The notes under the pieces are model-generated. The model saw only the letters and a program-made list of their open reading frames with translations, was not told the DNA's origin and made no database searches. Of a stretch of DNA of 64,000 nt, positions 1-10,875 are shown one piece after another; within the stretch, counting starts at the first letter, position 1, and each line of letters opens with the position of its first letter. A program made the translations under genes and the position numbers. The stretch lies in contig NC_063444.1 in the NCBI RefSeq assembly GCF_020379485.1, positions 1,436,652-1,500,651 on the forward strand, written 5' to 3'. The stretch is from Brassica napus (taxonomy: Eukaryota; Streptophyta; Magnoliopsida; Brassicales; Brassicaceae).

Positions 1-673
1 AAAATCAAATCTGGAACAATGTTAAATGGTGAATTTATTATGCCCAAAGCTGTAAATGACAGGTACACACTGTGAAATGTAAGTGGAAGACACATGTACG
101 ATGTGAATCCATTTCGACGACTAAATCAATATAAACACTTCTTCTACCTAAACTAAAGTACTTTCCGTACTCTAATTGTTATCCTTAAATCAAACTAACA
201 ACATCTAAAAGATCAAGAAATCAAACCCACAACAACATTCACATTTATATATTATTATTATTATATTAACCTAAGGAATACAAAAAATTATAGAAATGAA
301 GAAAAAGTCTAGCGTGATTAGCTGCTTTATATCAATCAACGTGACTCTTTTTTTTTTTCCTTTTTCTCCAATATCATAATCTCAAAAACTTCTTTATTTG
401 CTTGTTATATCCCATTTATTTTACTTTTTTGTTATCTTATTTTTAATTTTTATGTTAATAAAACAAATAAATAAAGGCTTAAAAAATGGTGGGAAAGCGT
501 CGGTAGCCCACGTAGTGGTGATGCCAATAGACACTTGTGAAGTGCAATAAAACCCCTTCGTCCTCTCTTCCTTCTCCTTCGTCTTCTTCCTCTTTACTTC
601 TCTCTCTCTCCTTAAACCCCCAGAAGTGTTCTTCTCCTTGTTCTCCTCTCTTGAAAGAAGCTTAGTGCTGAGA
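1..673 (+). promoter_or_regulatory. BGAL3 upstream region and 5' leader
   Basis: No gene is visible here. The stretch is AT-rich up to about 480. A CT-rich tract (about 555-612, with a TCTCTCTC run) follows, typical of plant 5' leaders, just before the beta-galactosidase start at 674. An in-frame ATG at 626 would add 16 residues ahead of the signal peptide. I prefer 674 because the hydrophobic leader then sits at the N-terminus. I cannot point to a convincing TATA box. Confidence 0.5.
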
Positions 674-3600
674 ATGAGGACTGGTGATACTGCTCCACGG
701 CTGATTCTCTGGCTCTGCTTAGGGTTTTTGATTCTAGGCGTTGGGTTTGTTCAATGCGGCGTTACCTATGACCGTAAAGCACTTCTCATCAATGGGCAGA
801 GACGAATCCTCTTCTCTGGCTCCATACATTACCCTCGAAGCACACCTGATGTAAGATTTTGGATAAAGTCTTAAACTTTTTTAAAAAAATTTCTTGGTGG
901 GTTTAAAGAAAAATCCAAACTTTGACTCTCTGTTTCGTTCATTTCATCAAAGGGTGTTTTAAAGTTGTGAACTTTGTTGTTGTTAGATGTGGGAAGGTTT
1001 GATTCAGAAGGCGAAAGATGGAGGCGTTGATGTGATTGAGACTTATGTCTTCTGGAATCTCCATGAGCCTTCTCCTGGCAAAGTAACTTTCTTTTTTGTT
1101 TTGTCTTCAGTTCTACATTATGTTCTGTCTTTTTGACAGTTACTTGTTCCTTTTCAGTATGATTTTGAAGGGAGAAATGATTTGGTGAGATTCGTGAAGA
1201 CGATACACAAAGCTGGACTATATGCTCATCTTCGGATTGGGCCTTATGTTTGTGCTGAGTGGAACTTCGGGTAACTACCATAGTTCTTGTGACCTTTTGT
1301 CTTGTTTCTTCAGATTCAGTTGCCTCAACTCTAAAGTTGTTGTTTTTGGGAATGACCAGAGGATTCCCTGTTTGGCTGAAGTATGTTCCTAGAATCAGCT
1401 TCAGAACAGATAACGAGCCTTTCAAGGTCTCTTATATGAGTTAAATTTATTCATTTTGCCAGTTTATTAAAAGCTAGGAGACTTGTGATATTAAATGTTC
1501 TTTTTTTGGGTAACGTTGCAGAGAGCTATGCAAGGATTCACAGAGAGAATAGTTGAGCTGATGAAGAGTGAGAACTTGTATGAGTCCCAGGGTGGTCCCA
1601 TCATCCTTTCTCAGGTTAATACTTCAATGGAACTGATTAATACTGTGATTAGTGTGATCATGCAGTTATGTTTCTTTTCTAGGATCAAAGTGATTTAATT
1701 TAGAAAGGTGTCCTCTTTTTTTAATATGAATGTAGATTGAGAATGAGTATGGAAGACAAGGGCAGTTATTAGGAGCAGAAGGTCACAACTACATGACATG
1801 GGCTGCTAAAATGGCTATAGCAACTGAGACTGGTGTCCCATGGGTCATGTGCAAAGAAGACGATGCCCCTGACCCTGTGGTTAGTTTCTTGATCACATAA
1901 GCGTAGTGATAACTTACTATGTTGCTTTGGTATTGACACATTGATATTTGGTGACAGATAAACACATGCAACGGTTTCTACTGTGATTCATTTGCTCCCA
2001 ACAAGCCATACAAGCCATTAATATGGACAGAGGCGTGGAGTGGCTGGTACATATATATTCATTCACTTACATGGACTAATCATTTTCAAATTGATAATTT
2101 TCTTATATTCTTTGAACTGATGGCATCTTAAGGTTCACTGAGTTCGGTGGGCCAATGCACCATAGACCAGTTCAGGATCTGGCGTTTGCTGTTGCACGTT
2201 TCATACAAAAAGGAGGATCCTTTGTTAACTATTACATGGTATATTATACAATTAAACCACTTGATTAACCCTCAGTTATAAGATATGGTTTCCTAAAGGC
2301 AATCTTTCTTTGTAACAGTATCATGGTGGAACTAACTTTGGAAGAACAGCTGGAGGTCCATTTGTCACTACCAGCTATGACTATGATGCTCCCATTGACG
2401 AATATGGTAAAACGGCATGAAACTAATAAAATAATTCTCCATAATCATTGCTTAATGTACTAATTGAGTTATTGTTAAATGTTAAATAGGTTTAATCAGG
2501 GAGCCTAAGTATGGTCATCTAAAGGAGCTCCACAGAGCTATCAGGATGTGTGAAAAAGCTCTGGTTTCAACTGATCCTGTTGTTACATCTCTAGGAAACA
2601 AGCAACAGGTTTGAATAGGATTTAATTTAATAGATATTTTTTTGGTTTGGCTGTGGAAACTTCTTTATATTTTTAATTTATTTTCCCCAGGCTCATGTAT
2701 ACTCTTCAGAATCAGGAGATTGTTCAGCTTTCCTTGCAAACTATGACACAGAATCAGCAGCAAGAGTGTTGTTCAACAACGTTCATTACAACTTACCTCC
2801 TTGGTCTATCAGCATTCTTCCTGATTGTAGAAACGCAGTCTTCAATACTGCAAAGGTAAGTTTGTATATCATTGTTCTGAAACTAGGAACTGTGGTTGAT
2901 CAGCTTTCTCTTGTTTTGATTTCAGGTTGGAGTTCAAACATCACAGATGGAAATGCTGCCGACAAGCACACCGAACTTCCAGTGGCGGAGTTACTTGGAA
3001 GATCTTTCTTCTCTAGATGGCAGCTCCACATTCACCACTCAAGGGCTCTTGGAGCAGATCAATGTCACCCGTGACACTAGCGATTATCTTTGGTACATGA
3101 CCAGGTAAATAAATAACAAAAAAAAACATTTCCATAGCCTCAATATGATTCTCAAAACTTTGCTTAACCAAACATTTTGAATTTTGTAATGTAGTGTTGA
3201 TATTGGTTCAACTGAATCATTCCTACATGGAGGAGAGCTGCCAACTCTCATTATCCAGTCCACAGGCCATGCCGTGCATATATTTGTCAATGGACAGCTT
3301 TCAGGTATATGGTTTTACCTCATCAACTTTCATTTAGAGAGTTTTTGATATGCAAAAACTAATATATATATAAATTCACAGGTTCTGCCTTTGGAACAAG
3401 GCAAAACAGGAGATTCACTTATAGGGGAAAGATCAATCTACATTCTGGAACTAACAGAATCGCTTTGCTGAGTGTTGCTGTTGGATTGCCAGTTAGTATT
3501 CTCTTACTCTTATCCGCTGCTCAAGTTGTTTTTTCTTTGTGCATATCTTATCCTGATCCATTTTATTTCTCAACTTTGAAGAATGTGGGTGGACACTTTG

Positions 3601-4741
3601 AGTCATGGAACACTGGAATCTTGGGACCAGTGGCTCTGCACGGGCTGTCTCAAGGGAAACGTGATTTATCATGGCAAAAATGGACTTACCAGGTGTTCTA
3701 TCAGTCCCAAGTGATTCTACTCTCTCTTGGTTTCAACGTTCAGTTGTATAACTCTGTTTTCATCAGGTGGGGTTGAAAGGAGAAGCTATGAATCTTGCTT
3801 ATCCAACCAACACTCCCTCTAATGGGTGGATGGATGTGTCCTTAATTGTACAAAAGCCTCAGCCTTTGACATGGCACAAGGTTTTTCGATTTGAACCAAA
3901 CACAACTCTATAAAGCTTCTTCCTATTTTTAGAATCTGTACTAATGAGTAAATAATTTTTCTTCAGGCTTACTTTGATGCACCTGAAGGCAACGAGCCGC
4001 TTGCTTTAGACATGGAAGGAATGGGAAAAGGTCAGATATGGGTGAACGGAGAGAGCATTGGGAGATACTGGACAGCGTTCGCCACCGGTGACTGTGGTCA
4101 TTGCAGCTACACAGGAACATACAAACCGAACAAGTGCCTATCCGGCTGTGGTCAGCCTACGCAAAGATACTACCACGTGCCGAGATCATGGCTAAAACCG
4201 AGCCAAAACCTCTTGGTGATATTCGAGGAGCTTGGAGGAAACCCATCAGCTGTTTCTCTGGTCAAAAGATCGGTCTCTGGAGTCTGCGCTGAAGTCTCTG
4301 AGTACCATCCCAATATCAAGAACTGGCAGATAGAAAGCTATGGGAAAGGACAAACGTTTCGTAGACCCAAAGTTCATTTGAAATGTAGTCCTGGTCAAGC
4401 TATCTCAGCTATTAAGTTTGCGAGCTTTGGGACTCCTTTGGGAAAATGCGGGAGTTACCAACAGGGAGAGTGTCACGCAGATACCTCGTACGCTATCTTA
4501 GAGAGGGTAAAAGATGATAAAAGAATCTTTACTTAGATAAAACTGCAGTCACACTCTTTTGTTCTTTTAATGACCTTTAGTGTGTTTTTGTTGTGTGCAG
4601 AAGTGTGTAGGGAAAGCGAGATGTGCAGTGACGATATCCAACAGTAACTTTGGGAAAGATCCGTGTCCGAATGTGTTGAAACGGTTGACTGTTGAAGCTG
4701 TTTGTTCCCCTGAGACATCTATAACTAGCTGGAAGCCTTGA
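674..4741 (+). CDS. BGAL3: Beta-galactosidase, GH35 family, BGAL3-like
   Basis: Secreted glycoside hydrolase that removes terminal beta-galactose from cell-wall polysaccharides and arabinogalactan-type glycans in the apoplast. I see 18 exons: 674-850, 987-1082, 1158-1270, 1360-1426, 1522-1614, 1736-1879, 1958-2046, 2133-2238, 2319-2406, 2490-2608, 2691-2855, 2926-3104, 3195-3304, 3382-3491, 3582-3692, 3767-3880, 3967-4506 and 4601-4741. They join in frame to 853 aa, against about 856 in Arabidopsis BGAL3. The order is a signal peptide ([19 protein letters not shown]), the GH35 catalytic barrel with the family motif [14 protein letters not shown] (acid/base Glu) and [14 protein letters not shown] (nucleophile region), beta-sandwich domains, and a Cys-rich SUEL/galactose-binding lectin domain at the C-terminus (from about [12 protein letters not shown] on), which only some plant BGALs carry. 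One oddity is VPRISFR where the family usually has VPGISFR. The symbol rests on recalled similarity and synteny. Confidence 0.95.
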
Positions 4742-6039
4742 AAAGATGATCATTGAGCTCTTTGACTACAAAATGTATAACCAAACTATACCGAGAGAGA
4801 GAGAGAGAGAGGGGAAGAAAAGAAAGTGTAATCTGTGTTGAAATGTGTGTGCATGTGTGTGTTTAGTTTGAACAGAAGACTTTGTTGGTTTAGAGTAGTT
4901 TTCAGTTAGGTAAAAAAGAAGAGTCTGTAGAGTTGTGATGGGTCTCGGGCAATTCCGGGTCTTATCAAAAAACGTTCGGCTCACCGGTCACCACTGACCA
5001 TTTTACCGGTTATGGAGACCGGAGTTGTTGGGTTTGAATGGAGTTGGTTTAATGTTTGGTTTTGAGTTTTGTCTTTGTAACAAATGAAAGTTCATGTTAG
5101 GAGAAAGGAGATAGTATTGAGTATTGTGTGACCCATTTGTTTCCAATCTTGTTGTTTCATTTTTTTTAATCTAGTTCTTTTTACTTTCGTTAATAAGATT
5201 TTTCTCTAAAATTTGTTAAGTAATTCTTGATAATCTGTCAATATATAAAAGGCTCACCAAAAATAAACTAGTGTATTCTTGTATTAAAATGACAAAAATC
5301 TATTGTAATTCAAACTCGAATTAAAAAACATTTTAAAATCTAGTGTTATTCAAATTGTCATTTCATAAAACACTCTTAAATTTATTGTCATTAAAAAATC
5401 AAGTTGTGGATTTTAAACGGTTTAAGTGTTCGTAGAGTTTTAAGTGCAGTTTTTAGTAATATAAATAAAAATCCAAATCATATGGTTTTAAATAAAATTT
5501 AGAATGACTTTGTGGGAGTTATTGGTTGGTGTATTTTAATTGATTTGAAAATTTAAACTAGATCTATTGTTATTTTAAAATCTGTATTGAAATCAAATAT
5601 TATTGGTTTTGTGACAAATTTTAATTCGAATCAAGTGTTATTCAATCATACGAATTAATTAATATATTTAATATCATAATGGTTTTGAATGGATTGTATA
5701 GATTTCTTTGTTAAAAATACAAAAATTCAAATCCGAAGAAAAATTTCCGAATTTATAAATACTAATCCGATTTTTTTAAAAAAATTGTATATTTTACTTG
5801 GATTTGTAAATATTATATGAATTTCTAAATCAATCAAAATATATAAACCAATAACACTAATAAAAATCATATAAAATTTTCAAATTCACCTAATATCATG
5901 TAAAAACTCATTAAAAATCAAATCATTCCAAATCACTTCAATTCACAAATTGAATACACAAAGAGATTGAATATTATTTTTGAATAAACTATGAGCTTGA
6001 TTTTACGAACATAATTTGTTCATTGTTATTTTTATGCAG
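4742..6039. other. Gene-free interval after BGAL3, with foldback-like repeat sequence
   Basis: There is a GA microsatellite at about 4795-4812 inside the probable 3' UTR. From about 5270 to 5960 the DNA is very AT-rich. Its edges resemble each other in inverted orientation (GTGTATTC near 5273; GAATACAC near 5952). This is compatible with an old non-autonomous DNA transposon, but the ends are too decayed to fix. No coding sequence is visible. Confidence 0.35.
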
Positions 6040-6222
6040 TTTCACTGACTCGCAACCAAGTTATTCCACGTATAAGAAAGCAAGTTTCGGTCATACTCTT
6101 CTGGAGATTAAGAACAAGACTCATGCTATTCACCATGCCATATGAACGAAGATGATCTTCCCGCTGATTTCGTCATGATGTATAACATGTATCTCCATCC
6201 TAAACTTTCCAATAATGTTTAA
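6040..6222 (+). pseudogene. Relic of the last exon of a purple acid phosphatase (PAP25-like)
   Basis: A splice acceptor (TTTATGCAG, ending 6039) is followed by a reading frame with [20 protein letters not shown] and then [12 protein letters not shown]. That is the conserved C-terminal end of plant purple acid phosphatases (usual pattern: SFGHxxLEIKNxTHAxxxWHRNxDG). At 6137-6138 the frame breaks: the Trp codon of the His-Trp-His-Arg motif is damaged, and the rest (NEDDLPADFV, then MMYNMY) continues in another frame to TAA at 6220-6222. No upstream exons with the metal-binding motifs are visible. In Arabidopsis, as I recall, PAP25 (At4g36350) lies next to BGAL3 (At4g36360), so this fits a gene lost by fractionation. 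The family call is strong; the identity as PAP25 rests on position. Confidence 0.75.
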
Positions 6223-6831
6223 GTAATTTGTTTTCTGATTTGATTTAAGGATTAAGATTTTAAGTAATTTGTTTTATTTTTTTTTCTCTTATTTTATTTT
6301 CTGTTTGGATTATGTTTTTTTTTTGTCATCATGGATTATGGTTTCTTTCCAAATTTATTGATTTATCATTGAATCAATTTACATAGATTTTTTTTGTGAG
6401 TAAATAGTTATCTTTTAAATTTTAAGTTAAAATTTGTATTGGGTTATGAACATAACAATTTGCTCTATTATCTCTATAGTCTTATACACATACAAAAAAT
6501 CACATTGCTGAATTATAATCAAAGGATAAAATAAATCATCTGATACGTGAATATTCAAAATATGGACAACTACTGATAATATCATCAAATAGTATTCAAA
6601 AATACACTTCTGTCTAAAAAAAATCATCAATAACAACACGCCTTGCTGTTTCCATATTTAACGCTTAAACCGCCTCTAGTTTAATCTAATATAAAACAAC
6701 GCGCTCTCTCGTTGAAAAATAGTGAAACAACAGACACTTTCCTTTTCTTTTTCTAAAGCGGGTCGGGGCAAACCCAAGTTCAATTTCCATAAACCCGTTT
6801 CGAAATCACTCGTACGCGGTAATGCAATCAT
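6223..6831. other. Gene-free interval and MORC copy 1 promoter region
   Basis: AT-rich sequence with poly(T) tracts. The final 100 bases before the ATG at 6832 become GC-richer, as in a 5' leader. I see no gene or repeat that I can name. Confidence 0.4.
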
Positions 6832-9800
6832 ATGGCGAAACGTACAGTCGCTGACGTTGTACTTCTCAGTGACAGTGACGACGAAGACATCGGAGTCGTA
6901 CGACGAGGAGGAGGAGGAGGAGCGTTTCGGAGGAGATCGGCGTCACTGATGGAGAATCGTCAAGTTCCAAGTACGATCGCCGATACGACGGTGACTCGTC
7001 GAGAAACCCTAGAATGCCGGAGCTTCTGGAAAGCCGGAGATAACTTTGTGATTCCGAAAGCTGTTACTCCTACAGCTCCAGGTATGCTTGAGCATGCTCG
7101 TGTTCATCCCAAGTTCCTTCACTCGAATGCCACGTCACACAAATGGGCCTTTGGAGGTAAAAGCTAAGACGCAAGATGATCGATCAACTAAATAAAACTC
7201 GTGATGATATTTTGTTTTGGTATTGTGTTTTGCAGCAATCGCTGAGCTACTTGATAATGCTGTTGATGAGGTAATTGCTTCTATTTTGTTCAGTGTGAGT
7301 GAGTTCTATCTTATGGCATTGCTTTTGTTCATTGATTCTTCCTCAGATACAGAACGGTGCTACTTATGTCAAGATAGATAAGATTGACATTGCTAAAGAT
7401 AACTCACCAGCTTTGATTTTCCAAGGTACATTAGAGCCTTTTGAGTGAATTGTGTGATGCTTTTGCTGGATGTTGTTAGTGACATTATGTATCATTTGAA
7501 GATGATGGAGCCGGGATGGATCCTGATGGGATCAGAAAATGCATGAGCTTAGGCTACTCATCGAAGAAGTCTAATACAACGATTGGACAGTGTTAAGTTT
7601 TTTTATAAATTTGTGAAAAAGATTGTTTCTTGTTATGTGGTTATTAAATTTCAGGTCTCTAACCATAGTTCCTTCCTTCCACTCTTGTGTACAGATGGAA
7701 ATGGTTTCAAGACAAGTACTATGAGACTCGGAGCTGATGCCATCGTTTTCACTCGCTCAACTCGTGGAGGGTATTTGATATATCTCTTTGGAATTTGGTG
7801 TATGCTCTTGTTTTTTAATCTTTTCATACTTTTATATTCTCTGTTTTAGAAAATCAACCCAGAGCATCGGCCTTCTGTCTTACACATTCCTTAGGAGAAC
7901 TGGTCAGGATGATGTGATTGTTCCTATGGTAAAATCCTCTGCATATGTAGCTTTTTGTTTTCATGCCTGAAATAAGTAGTTCACTACAAAAGGTGGAACT
8001 ACTGCAGTTTGATCTCAGTTGATGTTATTGTATCTGCAACGCAGATAGATATTGATATATCCAGTGACCTGCCCCAACCAATTATTTATGGCACTTCCGA
8101 AGATTGGTTTGCCAACCTTGACATTCTTCTCAAGTGGTCTCCGTTTTCAACAGAGGATGAACTTTTGCAGCAGGTTGTTTCTTCTGAAGACTCTGGTTCA
8201 GCGTGTATATTTAATGTGGTTCATTTATTAATTCGCTTATTTCCATTTTTCACCTACCAGTTCGAGGATATTGGGACACATGGAACGAAAGTAATGATAT
8301 ACAACTTGTGGCTTAATGATGAAGGAGTATATGAACTGAGTTTTGACGACGAAGATGAGGTACTTGCACTTTCTTTCAGGGATTGCAAAGTTGGGGTGTT
8401 AAATGTATTTAATATTTCTTCTTTTATACTTGGTGTAATAGGACATACGGCTCCGAGATGAAAATGCCCTGGTAAGGAAAGGGGTTGTCGCTGTGACATT
8501 AGAACTAAGATCCCATATCTCATACCGTTTCCGACATTCTCTAAAGGTAATTCTTCTGAATATCCTCTTATTGTTTTTTTTGTTCCTGTTGCATAGATGT
8601 TTGAAAGCTGACTTGGTTTCTTTATCCTTAGGCTTACATATCCATGTTGTATCTCAAAAAGTTCAAAAACTTCAAAATTATTCTTCGGGGAATCCCTGTG
8701 GAGCAATTCAACATTGCTGATGAACTCAGATATCCTGAGACTATAATGTACAAACCCCATGCAGCTGCAGTGGAATATGTAATACTAACTAAGACTCTTC
8801 CTTCTTCTCTTTCTTTCTATCTACTCACTGATTTCATTTCATGCATGGAGTTTCGGCTTTGTCTCCATTAAACTGTGAGAGAAAAAAAAAACATTAAGGT
8901 TCCTTGTTACAGGCTGTCACTGAAATTAAAGTTGGATTCGTCAAGGAGGCACCTAAACTTCCAGTATGTGGTTTCAATGTCTATCACAAAAACCGTCTCA
9001 TCATGGTACGTTTTGATGTAGCAGATGGCGTGAATTTGTTAGCTTCCGCTTTTGTATATGGTTTGATTAAGTGAGATCCCCTTGCACCATTTACAGCCTT
9101 TCTGGAGGGTCACTCTGAGCGGTTCGACTAGCGGAAACGGTGTTGTCGGTATAGTTATCATTTCCTTGATGAACACTCCATAGAGTACGCTTTGTTTTGT
9201 GGGAAAGACCTCGTGGGAGAGACTCATTAAACCAAAATCTCTTATCCAGGAGTTCTTGAAGCAAACTTCATAGAACCCGCTCACGATAAGCAAGATTTTG
9301 AGAGGTCTTCTCTGTTCCAGCGGCTGGAGGCGAGGTTGAAAAAGATTACACTAGATTACTGGTCTCTTCTTCCTCCTCTTTAAATCCTTGCTCCAATCAT
9401 CTCATGTTATTTTGATTCCAGATTGCAATATCCTTGTTTGATTATTCTTCCTTTCTTCTTTATTATGGAGAAAAACAGGAAATGCTGCAGCGAGGCTGTT
9501 GGATACCATCCTGACTCCCGTGCACACAAGTCGAAGAGGAAAGCAACACCTGATCAACCGCCTGGTGACGATACATTCAACCCTCCACCTTTGCCTTCTG
9601 ATAAAATTAGTCAAGGTGGTCCGAAAATCCGTGAAATCAGTCTTAGTAAAGGCACTTCTAGCCGTGAACATAAGTCGAAGAGGACAAAAACACCTGATCA
9701 ACCGCCTGGTGACGATACATTCAATCCTCCACCTTTGCCTTCTGATAAAATTAGTCAAGGTGGTCTGATAATACGTGAAATCAGCCTTAGTAAAGGCACT

Positions 9801-10441
9801 TCTAGCCGTACAGTTGCTCTTCCACCGCCACATATGAGAAATTTCACGGGTGTAAGAAGTAACTTCCAACCTGTGCAGCCCAATCCTCAACCAGTGCAGC
9901 TCAATCTTCAACCTGTGCAGCTTAATCCTCAACCAGTGCAGCTCAATCTTCAACCTGTGCAGCTTAATCCTCAACCAGTGCAGCTCAATCCTCAACCTGC
10001 AGCTACTGTAAGTGAAATTCATTTAATTTTCTTAACAAGTTTGAGAAATAAAGAAAATTAACAAATCTTCCCAGGAATCTGGAGACAACCTTGGTGGCGA
10101 GACAGCGTATAAGCTAAGCGAAGAGAACATACAACTGTTCATGGAGTATGTGTATATATTCACTCATACCATGGAAAAGTAACTCAATTGTCAGTTTCAC
10201 CTACTGTATGTTCTTTCTTCAACAGGTGCGAGGAATATGCAAAGAAAGAGACTGAAATGGAGCAGACGGTAAGTTTCATTCCGCAGTATAAACATATGTT
10301 TGTTACATTGGTTTCTGTCTAACATGGCTACTAATGAAACAGGTAAGGAATTTAGAAAAGGAACTGGAAGAAGCCAAAAGTAAATGTGCACTACTTGCTC
10401 TGCTTGTCAATGCTAAGAAGATGGAGCTCCAACAAGTTTAG
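6832..10441 (+). CDS. MORC1: MORC-family GHKL ATPase, CRT1/MORC1-like (tandem copy 1)
   Basis: Nuclear/endosomal MORC ATPase; the family acts in heterochromatin silencing and in resistance-protein immune signalling (CRT1). There are 17 exons: 6832-7156, 7236-7270, 7347-7425, 7502-7591, 7695-7770, 7850-7928, 8045-8173, 8261-8359, 8442-8546, 8632-8778, 8913-9005, 9097-9148, 9250-9361, 9479-10007, 10075-10145, 10226-10268 and 10343-10441. They give 720 aa. The acidic N-terminus has DSDDED, a SUMO-interaction-like patch. The GHKL ATPase follows with the N-box ELLDNAVDE, the DDGAGMDP motif and the GNGFKTS lid. Then come the S5-type domain (GTHGTKVMIYNLW), a low-complexity Pro/Gln region and a C-terminal coiled coil (RNLEKELEEAKSK). 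Exon 14 is enlarged by a 144-bp tandem duplication and a run of 21-bp units, and the intron after TAPG seen in copy 2 is absent. Assignment to MORC1 (At4g36290) rather than MORC2 is by gene order. Confidence 0.9.
9525..9812 (+). repeat. 144-bp in-frame tandem duplication in MORC copy 1
   Basis: Two adjacent 48-codon units (9525-9668 and 9669-9812). Each encodes HKSKR, TPDQPPGDDTFNPPPLPSD and REISLSKGTSSR. They differ at few positions. MORC copy 2 has a single, divergent version of this segment, so the doubling appears specific to copy 1. Confidence 0.92.
9870..9995 (+). repeat. 21-bp coding minisatellite, six units, in MORC copy 1
   Basis: Six 21-bp units each encode a heptad of the form PVQLNPQ or PVQLNLQ. 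Units alternate in a 42-bp higher-order pattern, so that 9891-9932 and 9933-9974 are identical. MORC copy 2 has only one such unit (PVQLTPQ). Confidence 0.93.
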
Positions 10442-10653
10442 ATAAAACGTTAAGACTCGAAGAACCCAAACTTTGATCTAGATCTTTTGGTATAATTGTA
10501 TGTTAATATGTTGTGCAACCTCCCAGCAACGATAACACTGATATGTACATAGTTGGGGTATGGGCTTTTAACGTATTTACGCTTTATGGCCCATTAAGGC
10601 TCTAATTATCTGCACGATAAAGGCTTGGCTTATAGTTAAAAGTTAAAACCTAG

Positions 10654-10806
10654 ACCATCTCTTGTATATCTAGAAAGACGACGCGTTGTCTCATGTGAAG
10701 ACGGTGAGACGTTACGGAGTTTTATTTTATACCATCTCTCTCATATTGCTAACGACGGCACGTTGTCTCATGTGAAAACAGTTAGACATCACGCTGTTTA
10801 ATTATA
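10654..10806. repeat. Direct duplication (period 77 bp) between the two MORC genes
   Basis: The 434-bp spacer between the MORC copies contains two similar blocks (10654-10730 and 10731-10806). Both begin ACCATCTCT and share CGTTGTCTCATGTGAA. The second block ends near an (AT)n stretch about 70 bases before the copy 2 ATG, so the repeat occupies its likely core promoter. Confidence 0.75.
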
Positions 10807-10875
10807 TATATATCTCACAATAGCATCGAGTCCAACGACGCGGATTCGAATTCGTTCGTCGCTTCCTCGTCGGAG

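Noticed and set aside
626..673. Upstream in-frame ATG for BGAL3
   Set aside because: It would bury the signal peptide behind 16 extra residues; the ATG at 674 gives the normal family N-terminus.
9402..10022. 206-codon minus-strand open frame
   Set aside because: It lies opposite MORC copy 1 exon 14 and its apparent repeats (LHWLRIKLHRLKIE) are just the antisense of the 21-bp coding minisatellite.
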